A DNA stretch of 64,000 nt, taken from positions 1 through 64,000 of the forward strand of contig NZ_JABBFW010000014.1 in the NCBI RefSeq assembly GCF_012927045.1. Direction: 5' to 3'. The stretch's first letter is position 1. Every line of letters begins with the position of its first letter. A program made the position numbers and the translations under genes. The notes below the pieces were generated by a model, which saw only the letters and a list, made by a program, of their open reading frames with translations, did no database searches and was not told the DNA's origin. Shown in pieces: positions 46,401-53,963 of this stretch. The stretch is from Azohydromonas caseinilytica. GTDB lineage: Bacteria; Pseudomonadota; Gammaproteobacteria; Burkholderiales; Burkholderiaceae_C.

Positions 46401-46850
46401 GCCATCGACCCGGAGCGGCCGGCGCTCATCATCCGCGCGCTGAACCCGGTCGCTCGCTATGCGTCGCAACACGACGTGGCGACCATTGTGGACGCCTTCT
46501 TTGACACCGCGTTGTCGATCGCGGCCGACAACGCCCTGGCTGCGGTGGCCTTTCCGGGGGATGGCGGCATGGATCTGCTGTCCAACGTTCCTGCGGTGCA
46601 ACGCGACATCCAGAAGCGCTACGTGGGCCGCGCAGGCCGCTATCTCAGCCACAAGGCAATGCCGTCTGCGCATGGTCGCCGGTTAGACCGGCCGGCGCGT
46701 GTAGACGCGCCCTTCGACGGTTACGCCCGCGGCGGTGGCGGCAACGTCTCATCGCTGTACGTGATCTGGCGTGGCGGCGAGCAAGCACTGCCTGCCTCCA
46801 GCGCCGACCCATCGCAGCGTCAGGAGGCTGCATGGACGACAACTGCGTGA
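43476..46850 (+). CDS. 1124-residue protein of unknown function
   Basis: This very large soluble protein is mainly helical, with no membrane segment, Walker motif or nuclease motif that I can identify. The last 150 or so residues read as a separate mixed strand/helix domain (HSHLVVFDPAQRCMAGMAML, then PALIIRALNPVARYASQHD and AAVAFPGDGGMDLLS). That domain shows some likeness to catalytic domains of acyltransferase type, but I cannot assign it. It is preceded by a decayed integrase. At its 3' end a coupled second gene starts with an ATPase-like motif but is cut short. The intact frame and the setting make it a candidate part of an undescribed system. Confidence 0.75.
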   Translation: MRLNLGETTAEQQAAGRCAYRDYRATLLTTVATKLPAGNRYSGWHGPDDAAAEPEHTFSVFRHRIEALREHLYYHYYDSWHGLVEDPDALARRALAIPGDLRLSYPLAVRIFHAVLGIFTPARVALWIAKHQLRGVRSYRGRQLVFAALVRRWFTSGRQLEYTPALDFIFRHAQGPASHELLQSLEHKDLCWLRACYKVGERSMAQLASRLKGPLEGNDGPLVELLVDEGVICSAEELTAWPCRCRPAYLRVIDRHSQQDFASARTIVRRLVQLGVAPGAIVNACQGGTPDFQPRQFEENLALLEAHRIEVRPLAEAVGKLLWTAPAARWRFLLDILKLNDAAELARFTDFLAAHAEPNARLANALIERGTSPQGLAACQSVLMLDTRDSEAPVHALQRIAGPPFSFGAEDFGHVRGYARDSSSLDTFLDALARHSLTAPAEVLAFERCYQAFQSEWLSPLLDVAVPRRGQATAAELADWVYRAGRIGHVEACAIGAHLLGLRSLPDLERLLAVAPLGASVLRYLIVDKRLATLKSLLDWFYDRAAGVLEMKLWRPLGDFERFSLDDAFDRCCYTRVSHNISCLHEAAHSRVQALLGPRPLGLDATALAAYDEARQQVIETQRRAVLEDAGRIMPMTGGVLFTSLLEVASPEQAEARLAVVAPLLDELLAGRGPTDPTLADIEAEAVALVYETTPGNVEQLWSSVTGRQSDLASLVLADHYPMRWRKVHRRLRDGAQLNIKNLSAIARLPALVSNIRAHWSSSMFDACKGLRPSQFRAAADVDGLAHHLAVLCSLAYGDEQVDGNLRRWEQIRESLLAGSVPYEELEQLQTFIDTTLPDALAVLASSRLGRLSDNDARLLERQLGAPVPDDVAGMAARLQSAIAATLHKVQTTSRRWLARERGKFPKVRDGQAETVLRAIASKAPATFFARQAVALCTRYNVDMWKEPRHSHLVVFDPAQRCMAGMAMLFLEVVPAIDPERPALIIRALNPVARYASQHDVATIVDAFFDTALSIAADNALAAVAFPGDGGMDLLSNVPAVQRDIQKRYVGRAGRYLSHKAMPSAHGRRLDRPARVDAPFDGYARGGGGNVSSLYVIWRGGEQALPASSADPSQRQEAAWTTTA

Positions 46851-46930
46851 ACGTTGGCATTGATTTCGGATGCCAACGGCCTGGCGCGATCAACTGCAGA
46901 AGCTTCTCGTCCTCGAGAGGTGGCCACTGA
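46832..46930 (+). pseudogene. truncated start of an actin/Hsp70-type ATPase gene
   Basis: Nineteen bases before the end of the 1124-residue gene there is a second start with a perfect AGGAGG at 46822-46827. The product begins MDDNCVNVGIDFGCQRPG. The VGIDFG motif at residues 8-13 is the phosphate-1 loop that opens Hsp70 and actin-like ATPases. The frame ends after 32 codons. The coupling and motif suggest a two-gene operon whose second gene has been deleted. Confidence 0.5.
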
Positions 46931-47179
46931 ATTGCCTCGTGGTGGCATCAACTGCCCTGCCCTACTGGACATAACGCCGCAAGCCGATTAGGCGATCTCG
47001 GCCATGCCGATCTTCAGCCCACGCGTGGAGGACGGATGAAGTGTGCCGGCGAACTCGCAGAGGCGTCTGCAGGAAGGCGTTTGTTCGCGCTCACGATGGA
47101 TGAAGTCCTCGCCTACCGTGACCTCATTGCCGAGTCGCAGCCGGCGGCACGGTGGCTCGACTCCCAGGTGGGGCGGCGT

Positions 47180-47506
47180 TCAGCTCGACGCCGTGCCGCG
47201 TGGCACCAGCATCAACGTCGGGTGCTCGCCGGCGGCCAGCAGCATCAATGTCCAGCGCCAGGGGCTGAGCTTGCGCGGCGTGCCTCGGCGGTCCGAACTG
47301 CGCTCGATGTCGCTGACAGCCTGGGCGTCGGTGAGACCAACGACGGTGGCCGTGAAATCCAGCGTCCAGCCCATGCGCAGCCGCAGCTCCTTCACCTGCT
47401 CCCCCGTGGGCTGCTGGAGTTCGGGGTAGATGGGCGTAAAGATCGTTTTGGGGCGGCCGCGCTTCGGGCGCTCCGGCGGCGTAGCAGCATCGCTGGTCGA
47501 GGACAT
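47180..47506 (-). CDS. small helix-turn-helix protein, Xre-like
   Basis: This 108-residue basic protein has a helix-turn-helix-like region (EQVKELRLRMGWTLDFTATV to VSDIERSS, about residues 35-70). A variable N-terminal arm precedes it (PPERPKRGRPKTIF). It resembles Xre-type regulators or antitoxin-like proteins. No partner gene is adjacent. It opposes the remnant described before it and may be an orphan regulator. Confidence 0.5.
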   Translation of the reverse strand: MSSTSDAATPPERPKRGRPKTIFTPIYPELQQPTGEQVKELRLRMGWTLDFTATVVGLTDAQAVSDIERSSDRRGTPRKLSPWRWTLMLLAAGEHPTLMLVPRGTASS

Positions 47507-47626
47507 GCATGTTCCGTTGGATTGATTGGCGGCCGATCTTAGGACCTCCTGCTGCTTGGATAGAGACGACCCGCGGCCTTGCGCGAGGCGTCGCCAGTTC
47601 AGGGAATAGGTCGAGATTGCGGCTTT

Positions 47627-47998
47627 TCACCGCTGAGCGCTCGCCTGAAGCGCCGCCTCGATGTCCGCCCGCGCGACACCCAGTGTGGCCTGCACAGCGG
47701 CCTGACGGCGCTGGTCGAGCGCGCCGGTATGCAGATCGACGATGTAGCGAAAGCACAGCACCGTGACCGGGCCAGGCCAAGCCCGCCACGTCTCACGGAT
47801 GGCCGCCCTCTGCTTGCGTGTTGCCGCGCGCGCGTCACGGCAGCTTTCGCGCCACACGCGCATTTCGTGATCGAAGCAGGCACCGGTGCGCAGGCCGCCG
47901 GCGTCGCAAGGTTGGCTGGCCAGCACCGGATGATGCTGCTCGTGCCGCCGCGCTCGGATTCGCTCGGCATGGGCGTGGGGCCTGCGCTTGACCTTCAT
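47627..47998 (-). CDS. hypothetical plasmid protein
   Basis: This 123-residue basic protein is rich in Arg, Ala and Cys. A helical region (WRESCRDARAATRKQRAAIRETWRAW) is visible but no domain is recognised. It overlaps the preceding gene by four bases (47995-47998), which supports a real coding role. It is the last gene of a leftward series that runs from 52640. Confidence 0.5.
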   Translation of the reverse strand: MKVKRRPHAHAERIRARRHEQHHPVLASQPCDAGGLRTGACFDHEMRVWRESCRDARAATRKQRAAIRETWRAWPGPVTVLCFRYIVDLHTGALDQRRQAAVQATLGVARADIEAALQASAQR

Positions 47999-48369
47999 GG
48001 CCTGCCTCTGCGCAGCCGCTTCCACTCCGCTGTGAAAGGCCCCACCACGCGAGCCCCGGGCGGCAGTTGATAGCGCGGATCGTGGTCCAGGCTGGGGCAG
48101 CGCGTGATCCGCACCTCGCGCAGTTCGTCGAGCGTGCTGCCGTACAGCGCCAGCTCATGAATGCGCGACACCGCGCAGGCCGCGCCGAGCTCGCTCAGCG
48201 TGACGCCGTGCTCACGCATGAGCGCATGGATGTCGTCAATTGCCGGCTGCGCCGCCGCGCCTGGACGCCCGGCTGCGAAACGCTGCCTGCGCTGCCTGAA
48301 CAGCGCAGATCTGCAGGCGTGGGCACGGTCGGCCACGCGCCCGGACTCGGCAACAGGAACGGCGGGCAT
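47995..48369 (-). CDS. hypothetical plasmid protein
   Basis: This 124-residue protein has a helix-turn-helix-like segment at its centre (IHALMREHGVTLSELGAACA, then SRIHELALYGSTLDELREV). It may bind DNA. AGGAG lies just before the start. It ends with an overlap with the next gene. No other domain can be seen. A plasmid maintenance or regulatory role is possible. Confidence 0.55.
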   Translation of the reverse strand: MPAVPVAESGRVADRAHACRSALFRQRRQRFAAGRPGAAAQPAIDDIHALMREHGVTLSELGAACAVSRIHELALYGSTLDELREVRITRCPSLDHDPRYQLPPGARVVGPFTAEWKRLRRGRP

Positions 48370-48517
48370 GGGCACTCTCCTTGGCACGCGAAGGGAAGAA
48401 GAGGGGGCGGCAGCGCCTGTGCTGCGCGGAATGGGAAGTCGGAGGGAGGCAAGGAGAAGCGCCCCACCCCGCTGTTGATCGCCCTGTAAAACCTGTTCGA
48501 CCTGGCGGCTGTTGCCG

Positions 48518-49774
48518 TCAGGGAGCAGCGCGGCGGCGCGGCGGCGGCACGGGAGCCGCAGGCGGTTGCTGGCGAGGCGGTTGGCCCAGGTCTGCGCGCA
48601 GCCGCGCGTGCATGTCGGTGAGCGTCGCGCGCAGGTCATCGTCCAGCACGTCGCGCAACTGTTCGCCCAGGGCATCGAGCGTTTCGGCGTCGCCCTTGTC
48701 GGCTGCGCGCTGCATTTGCTCGGCGAAGGCGTCGGCGTCGAAGCCGCGGCGGGCCTGCGGCGGCGGCGCCATCGCTCGGGCCGGCGCAGGAGGTGCAGCA
48801 GCCGGCGTGACTGCAGCCTCTTGCCCCTCGCCTTCGGCCGCAGGTGCCGGCGCCGGTGCCGCTGGCGGCCTCGCGCGCTCGCGAAGCATCGCCTTGGCCT
48901 TGTCGGCGGCGGTTGGTGCCTGAGCGGCAGCGCCAGCACCGCCCTCGCCTTGCGCGTCATTGGCCGCCAGGGATACTTCCACCGGCTCGAACCAGTCGGC
49001 GGGCGTGCTCATCTCGTCGCGCAGGCTGACGTAGATGCGCTTCAAGCCCACCACCTGCGCCGGCTGGATCGAATCAATGCGGCGCTGGATGCGGCGCTCG
49101 ATCTGCTCCTTGGTCACGCCGAACTCGCCCACGAACGTGTCCAGCAGCCGCTTGATGCCCTCGGGGCTGGTGTCGGCCTTGGCGCGCAGCGTGGCGCTGG
49201 CCTGCTCCATCGCCATCTCGATCACGTCGCCGGGGATCTGCGCCAGGATGCACGCCCGCTTGCGGCGCGCGGCCTGGTTGGCACAAAGCTCGTAGATGTC
49301 GCGCTCGTCCTTGAGCCGGTAGCCGCCGTGCTTGGTGTCGCGCCAGTGGCGCACGAAGAACTGGATGACCTCGCGGTTGTTGGATTCATGGTCCAAACAG
49401 AACGCTTCGATCTCGGACACACCCACGCCGTCCGGCCCGACGTGGCGGCCGATCTCCCGCCAACCACTGCTGAGGGCACCCCATTGCTGTGCGCACGCTT
49501 CGGCCGCGCGGATGCTCGGCCCCACCACATCGGTGCCGCCGCGGCTGTACTGGTACTGCGCCTTCTCGGCGAGGGTCTGCCGGGTGAAGGCATTGCGGAT
49601 GCGGTCCGTGGCGCGAAGCACGTCGCGCGGAAACCGCTTGGCCATCATCGCCAGCGCCATGACCTCGGCGCTCTCGCGTGTCTGCACGGCACGGGCACCT
49701 GCGCCATCGGCGACGGCACGCGCGCCAGCCGGGGCGGTGTCGAACGGGTTCTGGACCACTTCAATGTCGCTCAT
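48518..49774 (-). CDS. probable single-strand annealing/recombination protein
   Basis: This 418-residue protein has a conserved-looking N-terminal 270 residues (RFPRDVLRATDRIRNAF to LDHESNNREVIQFFVRHW) and a long Ala/Pro-rich linker plus acidic helical tail. It is paired with a YqaJ-type exonuclease gene just upstream, the same layout as phage Exo/Bet-like or RecT/RecE modules. I therefore infer DNA annealing, as in RecT. The basic region KRACILAQ and the helices fit this, but sequence alone does not prove it. It lies in a leftward operon with small plasmid genes. Confidence 0.6.
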   Translation of the reverse strand: MSDIEVVQNPFDTAPAGARAVADGAGARAVQTRESAEVMALAMMAKRFPRDVLRATDRIRNAFTRQTLAEKAQYQYSRGGTDVVGPSIRAAEACAQQWGALSSGWREIGRHVGPDGVGVSEIEAFCLDHESNNREVIQFFVRHWRDTKHGGYRLKDERDIYELCANQAARRKRACILAQIPGDVIEMAMEQASATLRAKADTSPEGIKRLLDTFVGEFGVTKEQIERRIQRRIDSIQPAQVVGLKRIYVSLRDEMSTPADWFEPVEVSLAANDAQGEGGAGAAAQAPTAADKAKAMLRERARPPAAPAPAPAAEGEGQEAAVTPAAAPPAPARAMAPPPQARRGFDADAFAEQMQRAADKGDAETLDALGEQLRDVLDDDLRATLTDMHARLRADLGQPPRQQPPAAPVPPPRRRAAP

Positions 49775-49867
49775 GGCCTTGCTCCTGTGATGGATGCCGT
49801 TGCGGGATGCGAGGGGGCGCCGTCTACCGCGCCCGCCTCGGGGCTTTCACAAAAAGGCTCACCTTTG

Positions 49868-50761
49868 TCAGTCCTTGAGCCGGAACTGGCGGCAGGGCTC
49901 GCCGGGGCGCAGGAACTCCCGATAAAGCTCCGGGTGCGCGGCCTCGAACGCAGTGGCATCGAAGCGCCGCGCCGGCTTGGTGGCCTTCCAGGTGGCCAGG
50001 GTGTGGCCGCTGGTGTCCACCAGCGTGTCGGCTTCGCCAAGCGCCCCCATGAGCCGGGCCTTCAACGCGGCTTCGGCCGCCTCCAGTTGCTCGCGCTGCG
50101 CCCGGATGGCGCGCAACTCGTGCACCGCGCGCAGCACGTCGGCGTCGGCCATTGCCAGATCGGCGTGGCTGGCGTTGCCGAAGCGCGCGAGCATGTCGTC
50201 CAGGCTCACCGGTTCCGGCGGTTCGCCGCGCTCCACCAGCGCCCAGAAGTCGGCAATGCCGTCCTCGATCAACTCCTGCAGCTCACGGTCGGCCTCGACG
50301 ATGAATTCGTCGTACTCCGCGCCGCCGAACAGGACCGGCACGAAGGACACCGCCTCGCCCGAAAGCAGCAGTTCCTGCTGGACCTGCAAGAGGTAGTGCT
50401 GCGGTATGTCAGGCGAGCCAGATTCGCCCCATCCCTGCCGCGTGCGCGCGGTCTTGGCCTGCACGGTGAAGCGGCCGGGCACCCAGGCGTCCAGGTGCGC
50501 AAAGAGGCGCCCGCGCCGCATGGTGTCGGGCGCCACCACCAGCAGGTCATCCGGGTGCGCGCGCTGGAACTCGGAGAGGATGAAGGGCTCGGCCGCCAGG
50601 CCAAAGCGCATCGCCAGGTTGTCCGGGCCTTCCGGTGCCTCGCCGCGCTTGACCTGGTAGAGCTCGAACCGGGTCTGGTACGGGCTCAGCCCCAGGGCCG
50701 CGGCGCATTCCGAAGCGCCCACGCCGGTACGGCGCAGCGCCTTCTGAGCGTCAGAAAGCAT
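49868..50761 (-). CDS. YqaJ-family exonuclease
   Basis: This 297-residue protein has the YqaJ/lambda-exonuclease fold. The start TGVGASECAAALGLSPYQTRFELYQ gives the recognition helix and GGAS-like motif. LFAHLDAWV carries the core Asp, and FTVQAKTA has the E/Q-x-K-type motif, with Gln in place of Glu. After the nuclease core it has a second region with a coiled-coil (REQLEAAEAALKARLMGAL). The enzyme would degrade one strand of double-stranded DNA and feed the annealing protein encoded next to it. Confidence 0.78.
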   Translation of the reverse strand: MLSDAQKALRRTGVGASECAAALGLSPYQTRFELYQVKRGEAPEGPDNLAMRFGLAAEPFILSEFQRAHPDDLLVVAPDTMRRGRLFAHLDAWVPGRFTVQAKTARTRQGWGESGSPDIPQHYLLQVQQELLLSGEAVSFVPVLFGGAEYDEFIVEADRELQELIEDGIADFWALVERGEPPEPVSLDDMLARFGNASHADLAMADADVLRAVHELRAIRAQREQLEAAEAALKARLMGALGEADTLVDTSGHTLATWKATKPARRFDATAFEAAHPELYREFLRPGEPCRQFRLKD

Positions 50762-50777
50762 GGCGCGGCCCTCGCAT

Positions 50778-51482
50778 TCAGAACGGGCAGCCGTCGGGGC
50801 AGCCCCAGGCGCCGGCCTTGGCCAGCAGCCGGAAGGAGGTGCGCCACGCCACGTCGCCCGTCCAGGCGCTGCCGTGTTCGAACACCATGCCCAGGCGCCG
50901 CGCCTGCACAAGCGTCACGCGCCCCACGCGTCCGTCCAAGCCTTGCACCGTGTCGCCCAGCGCCAGCGGCTCGCTGTAGGGATTGAAGGCGGTAGCGGCG
51001 CCCTCCCCTGCCATGGCGGCCAGTTCATCGTCGCCCTCGGCCGGGCACACCCGCGCGAGGTACGCCGGCATGAACGCCCAGGGCATGCCGTCCAGCATCA
51101 CCAGCACCAGCCCGAGCGAGGCGCAGCCCGCGTGCTCGACCACAACACCTTCGCGGCCGGCCAGGGTGGCGGCTTCTTCGGGCTCGAACGAGTGCTGCTC
51201 CTGCTCCAGCAACTCGCCCACCGTGGCACTCACCCGCACGCGCTGTCCCGGCCGGAACGCGTAGCGCGGCATGGGGCGCCCGTCGCCCTCGATCCGATCC
51301 CAGCCGCGCAACGGGTCATCTTTCGGCGTGAACGACAGCCGTCCATCCGCGCCGGTGGCGAGGGTGCCCTGCGCCGTGCTGCGGCTGGATGCCAGCACCA
51401 GCCGCTCGCGCAGGTGCGGCTTAAGCACGGCCTTGTGAGCGTCAGCGAGGCGATTGCCGATGACGGGACCGAGTTGCGACAT
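50778..51482 (-). CDS. hypothetical plasmid protein
   Basis: This 234-residue protein shows repeated beta-rich segments, such as GQRVRVSATVGELLEQEQ and GDTVQGLDGRVGRVTLVQARRLGMVF. They resemble small beta-barrels but are not assigned to a family. A Cys-rich end CPDGCPF is odd. The start MSQLGPVIG was chosen as the last one before the upstream gene; it leaves a gap of 53 bases. Function is unknown. Confidence 0.55.
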   Translation of the reverse strand: MSQLGPVIGNRLADAHKAVLKPHLRERLVLASSRSTAQGTLATGADGRLSFTPKDDPLRGWDRIEGDGRPMPRYAFRPGQRVRVSATVGELLEQEQHSFEPEEAATLAGREGVVVEHAGCASLGLVLVMLDGMPWAFMPAYLARVCPAEGDDELAAMAGEGAATAFNPYSEPLALGDTVQGLDGRVGRVTLVQARRLGMVFEHGSAWTGDVAWRTSFRLLAKAGAWGCPDGCPF

Positions 51483-51535
51483 GGCAGGTACTCCAGAAGG
51501 CCGGCAGGAAGGGCCGCCGACCGAGGCCCAGGGGC

Positions 51536-51700
51536 TCAGTACGGAACGAACGGCGCGGATGCCAGCGCCAGCAGCAGCCCGGCGAGGAAGCCCAGCACGT
51601 CCCAAGGGATCGAGCGGGCGCGGTCATTGCGCGTGTGCTCGAAGGCGTCGGCGGTTGCCTGCTCGGCCAGGGCCGCATCGGTGGCGTACGGGTCAGCCAT
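51536..51700 (-). CDS. 54-residue membrane peptide
   Basis: This short gene encodes MADPYATDAALAEQATADA, a charged middle, and one C-terminal membrane helix (WDVLGFLAGLLLALASAPFV). It starts eight bases before the end of the upstream gene and so is probably coupled. One-helix small proteins of this type are common in plasmid operons. Function is unknown. Confidence 0.5.
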   Translation of the reverse strand: MADPYATDAALAEQATADAFEHTRNDRARSIPWDVLGFLAGLLLALASAPFVPY

Positions 51701-51914
51701 GGCGGTGCTCCAGATCGCGGATCGGACAGCCTTCGCCCAACTGGCAGCGGTGCCCGAACTGGCACGGCGGGCAATCCGGGTCGCTCTGTTCCTCGGCTAC
51801 GCACTCGGCCTCGTGATGACCAACAAGGACCAGGATGCGAATGCGCTGAACAGGATTGACCGGAAGATGCGCGGTCAACAGATGGATGGCCGACTGATGG
51901 GCTGCGCTGCTCAT
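51693..51914 (-). CDS. small Cys/His-containing plasmid protein
   Basis: This 73-residue protein has four Cys residues in the order CPPC...C...C (CPPCQFGHRCQLGEGC) and a His tail. The spacing could form a zinc knuckle. It overlaps both neighbours by four or eight bases, which supports a coupled operon. No family is assigned. Confidence 0.45.
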   Translation of the reverse strand: MSSAAHQSAIHLLTAHLPVNPVQRIRILVLVGHHEAECVAEEQSDPDCPPCQFGHRCQLGEGCPIRDLEHRHG

Positions 51915-52282
51915 TGCATCGCTCCCAAGGCACGGGCCACGGCCACATGCGCGGCTTCCACGAGCAGCCCGATCCGCGCCGCCAGGGCTTCGGCGTCAGA
52001 TGAGGCACGCAGGGCAGGAAGCTCAGTCAAGGCTTGCGCCACCGTGAACAGGTCCGGCGCTGCCTTGAGCAAGTTGGCGTCAGCCAGGACCAGCACCACA
52101 GCGACCAAACCGCCAGGGCTCGGCAGGTTGTCGTGATGCACAGTTCGCCCGCTGGCTCCCAGGTAGTAGGGGCCGGGCTGAAAACCGAAATACAGGCGAC
52201 CAGAAGAAGGCGTTTGGCTGACGGTCGCCGCATGGCCCCGCGCCGGGGGCCAGGGGCTCCGCTGGATGCAGAGCCCTTCCAC
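51911..52282 (-). CDS. hypothetical plasmid protein, GTG start
   Basis: This protein of about 123 residues has a helical C-terminal half (AQALTELPALRASSDAEALA) and no known motif. The best start is a GTG one base after the stop of the upstream gene; a frame running further upstream would overlap that gene by about 115 bases. It overlaps the next gene by four bases. The whole group of small genes here is thus translationally coupled. Confidence 0.48.
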   Translation of the reverse strand: MEGLCIQRSPWPPARGHAATVSQTPSSGRLYFGFQPGPYYLGASGRTVHHDNLPSPGGLVAVVLVLADANLLKAAPDLFTVAQALTELPALRASSDAEALAARIGLLVEAAHVAVARALGAMQ

Positions 52283-52283
52283 G

Positions 52284-52640
52284 TCAGACCCCTGCGCGGC
52301 TGTAGTGGGCGTGGTCGCGTTGGGCGATCCAGCAGTCCTCAGCAGCTGAGGCGGCCCAGGGAACGGTGTAGTCCTCGGGCTCGCTGTCGTCAGCACCCAG
52401 GCTCTTGTAATCAGCTTCAGCCTCGACCAGCCATGTCTTCAGTTGGTCCGGGTGGAAATAGCCGGCGTCTTCGCACAGGTCTACGCCCTTGTCGTTAATG
52501 ACGCAGACGGTCGGGATGATTTCAACGTCACGGCCCCGGTGGTCCTCGTTGACTTCAACCTCGTATTCGATGACTACCGGAATGCCGGCGAATGCCGAAT
52601 GAAAGCTGAAGGTGTTGGGAGAAGAATCGAAACCACTCAT
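52284..52640 (-). CDS. hypothetical plasmid protein, first gene of the leftward operon
   Basis: This 118-residue acidic protein begins MSGFDSSPNTFSF after a good ribosome site CAGGAGATAGAG. It has a strand-rich N-terminal half (VVIEYEVEVNEDHRGRD) and an acidic helix (LKTWLVEAEADYKSLGADDSE). It belongs to no family that I recognise. An AT-rich promoter region with a palindrome lies upstream. Confidence 0.6.
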   Translation of the reverse strand: MSGFDSSPNTFSFHSAFAGIPVVIEYEVEVNEDHRGRDVEIIPTVCVINDKGVDLCEDAGYFHPDQLKTWLVEAEADYKSLGADDSEPEDYTVPWAASAAEDCWIAQRDHAHYSRAGV

Positions 52641-52679
52641 CTCTATCTCCTGTAGCACCTGCCCTGATGCATGGAGGTA

Positions 52680-52730
52680 ATTATACTTTAAATCGCCTTC
52701 TAATTCCTATTTTCGGTGTATATATACACC
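52680..52730 (-). promoter_or_regulatory. AT-rich promoter and perfect 16-bp palindrome
   Basis: Minus-strand -10 box TATAAT (52685-52680) lies 40 bases before the start at 52640. The -35 is unclear. A perfect palindrome GGTGTATATATACACC covers 52715-52730 and would suit a dimeric repressor. The Xre-type regulator gene at 52822 is next to it. Confidence 0.65.
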
Positions 52731-52821
52731 TCTGACGCATGTATTAAACTGTGAGTATCAATATTGAAGAAACGAACGGTATTAACTGAACTCGTCAGAA
52801 CAAACATGCACCCTTAATTGA

Positions 52822-53343
52822 TCAGCGTTGAGGCGGACTCTTGACTTGGTAGGCCGCCAGAACGCCCTCGATGAAAGCGTGCTTCTCGCGCTCACCGCTC
52901 AGGCCACTGCCCAGCGCCCGGTCCAGCACCCGAACGAAGTCCTGCAGTGGCAACTCGATGGAGTCGCTGCCTGGGACCTCGCTGGCATTGACCTTGGCGA
53001 TTGCGACGCGCTGCGAATGGAAGGCAGCTTCTTCCGTGTCTTGAGACGGCTCGCCGGCCGCAGCGGGCACCGGCGCGGGCGCAGGGCCTTCGCCAGGCAG
53101 CGCGGGCTTCAAGGCCAGCAGCACGTCTGCTGATACGCCGTAGTGCTGGCCCATCCAGCGCACGGCCAGGGCGTCAGGCAAGGTACGTCCCGTTTCCCAG
53201 GCAGAAATTGCAGCGACCTTCTTTCCCAGCGCGGTCGCTACTTCACCTTGCGTGTACCGATGGCCCGCCGCTGCGCCTTGGCGTGCCTCGCGCAAGCGCT
53301 TGCCCAATTCTCGGCGCAGCTGCTTTTCGTCGTTCTCGTCCAT
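52822..53343 (-). CDS. Xre-family transcriptional regulator
   Basis: This 173-residue protein has an N-terminal helix-turn-helix of lambda Cro/CI type at residues 20-67 (YTQGEVATALGKKVAAISAW, then GRTLPDALAVRWMGQHYGV). The C-terminal half has no protease site and is probably for dimer formation. The start MDENDEKQ was chosen; one six codons earlier is possible. It likely represses itself or the operon that starts at 52640, where a palindrome lies. Confidence 0.78.
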   Translation of the reverse strand: MDENDEKQLRRELGKRLREARQGAAAGHRYTQGEVATALGKKVAAISAWETGRTLPDALAVRWMGQHYGVSADVLLALKPALPGEGPAPAPVPAAAGEPSQDTEEAAFHSQRVAIAKVNASEVPGSDSIELPLQDFVRVLDRALGSGLSGEREKHAFIEGVLAAYQVKSPPQR

Positions 53344-53531
53344 GCCGCGCACTGTATCCATACTGGCGAGAAAACATCTACCTCCAGTAGAGTCTTTCGC
53401 CGCCAAGATGCGTACGGCAAAGCCCCAGGCGCTGGCATGGCCGGTGCTGCTCCACCTGGACCGGCAATGTCCTGGGCACGGCCAGGCACAGCCCAAGTCC
53501 AGCTCCCCTACCCGCAAGGCACGAGGACCAG

Positions 53532-53963
53532 ATGAACGTCATCACCGTCATGCTGTTCGACGAGCAGCGCGACACGCTGATTGCCGCTGCCACGAGCGTC
53601 CGGGAACAGGCCACGTCGTGCGCGGCGAGTCTGCGCCTCGCGCCCGCATTGGCCGCCAATTACCGCGGCCGTGCCGCCGCGCTGAGCAACGCCATCGCAG
53701 CGCTGGACGTCAACGCGCGGCCGGGCAATCTGGCCACCGAGCTGCGCGAACTCCAGGAGCAGCATGCGCGGCTGCAGCGCCAGTTCGACGAGGAGAAGGC
53801 CCGCGGCGACACCCTGGCCGCGGCGCTGCGCAACGCGCTGGAGCGCCTGGGTTCCATGCCGAGCCCGACCGGGATCGAGACCGCTCGTGGCTTGGCTGAC
53901 GTCGAGCCGAACGTCGCCGCCCCGGGTCGCCCGCTGGCGCGCCCTTGGCCCGCATCGTCATGA
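53532..53963 (+). CDS. hypothetical coiled-coil protein
   Basis: This 143-residue protein has two helical parts, with a coiled-coil segment ATELRELQEQHARLQRQFDE in the middle. No domain is recognised. It overlaps the next gene by four bases (ATGA), so the two belong to one short operon, read away from the Xre gene. Confidence 0.5.
   Translation: MNVITVMLFDEQRDTLIAAATSVREQATSCAASLRLAPALAANYRGRAAALSNAIAALDVNARPGNLATELRELQEQHARLQRQFDEEKARGDTLAAALRNALERLGSMPSPTGIETARGLADVEPNVAAPGRPLARPWPASS

Noticed and set aside
47036-47190. Frame MKCAGELAEASAGRRLFALTM... after the truncated ATPase
   Set aside because: A GGAGG precedes it and the first 45 codons look coding, but the frame then runs into the antisense of the Xre-like gene. 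It could be a gene start cut by a deletion. Evidence is too thin to list.
48512-50986. Plus-strand open frame of 824 codons opposite the recombination genes
   Set aside because: It is a shadow of the exonuclease and annealing-type genes, with no motifs and no start signal.
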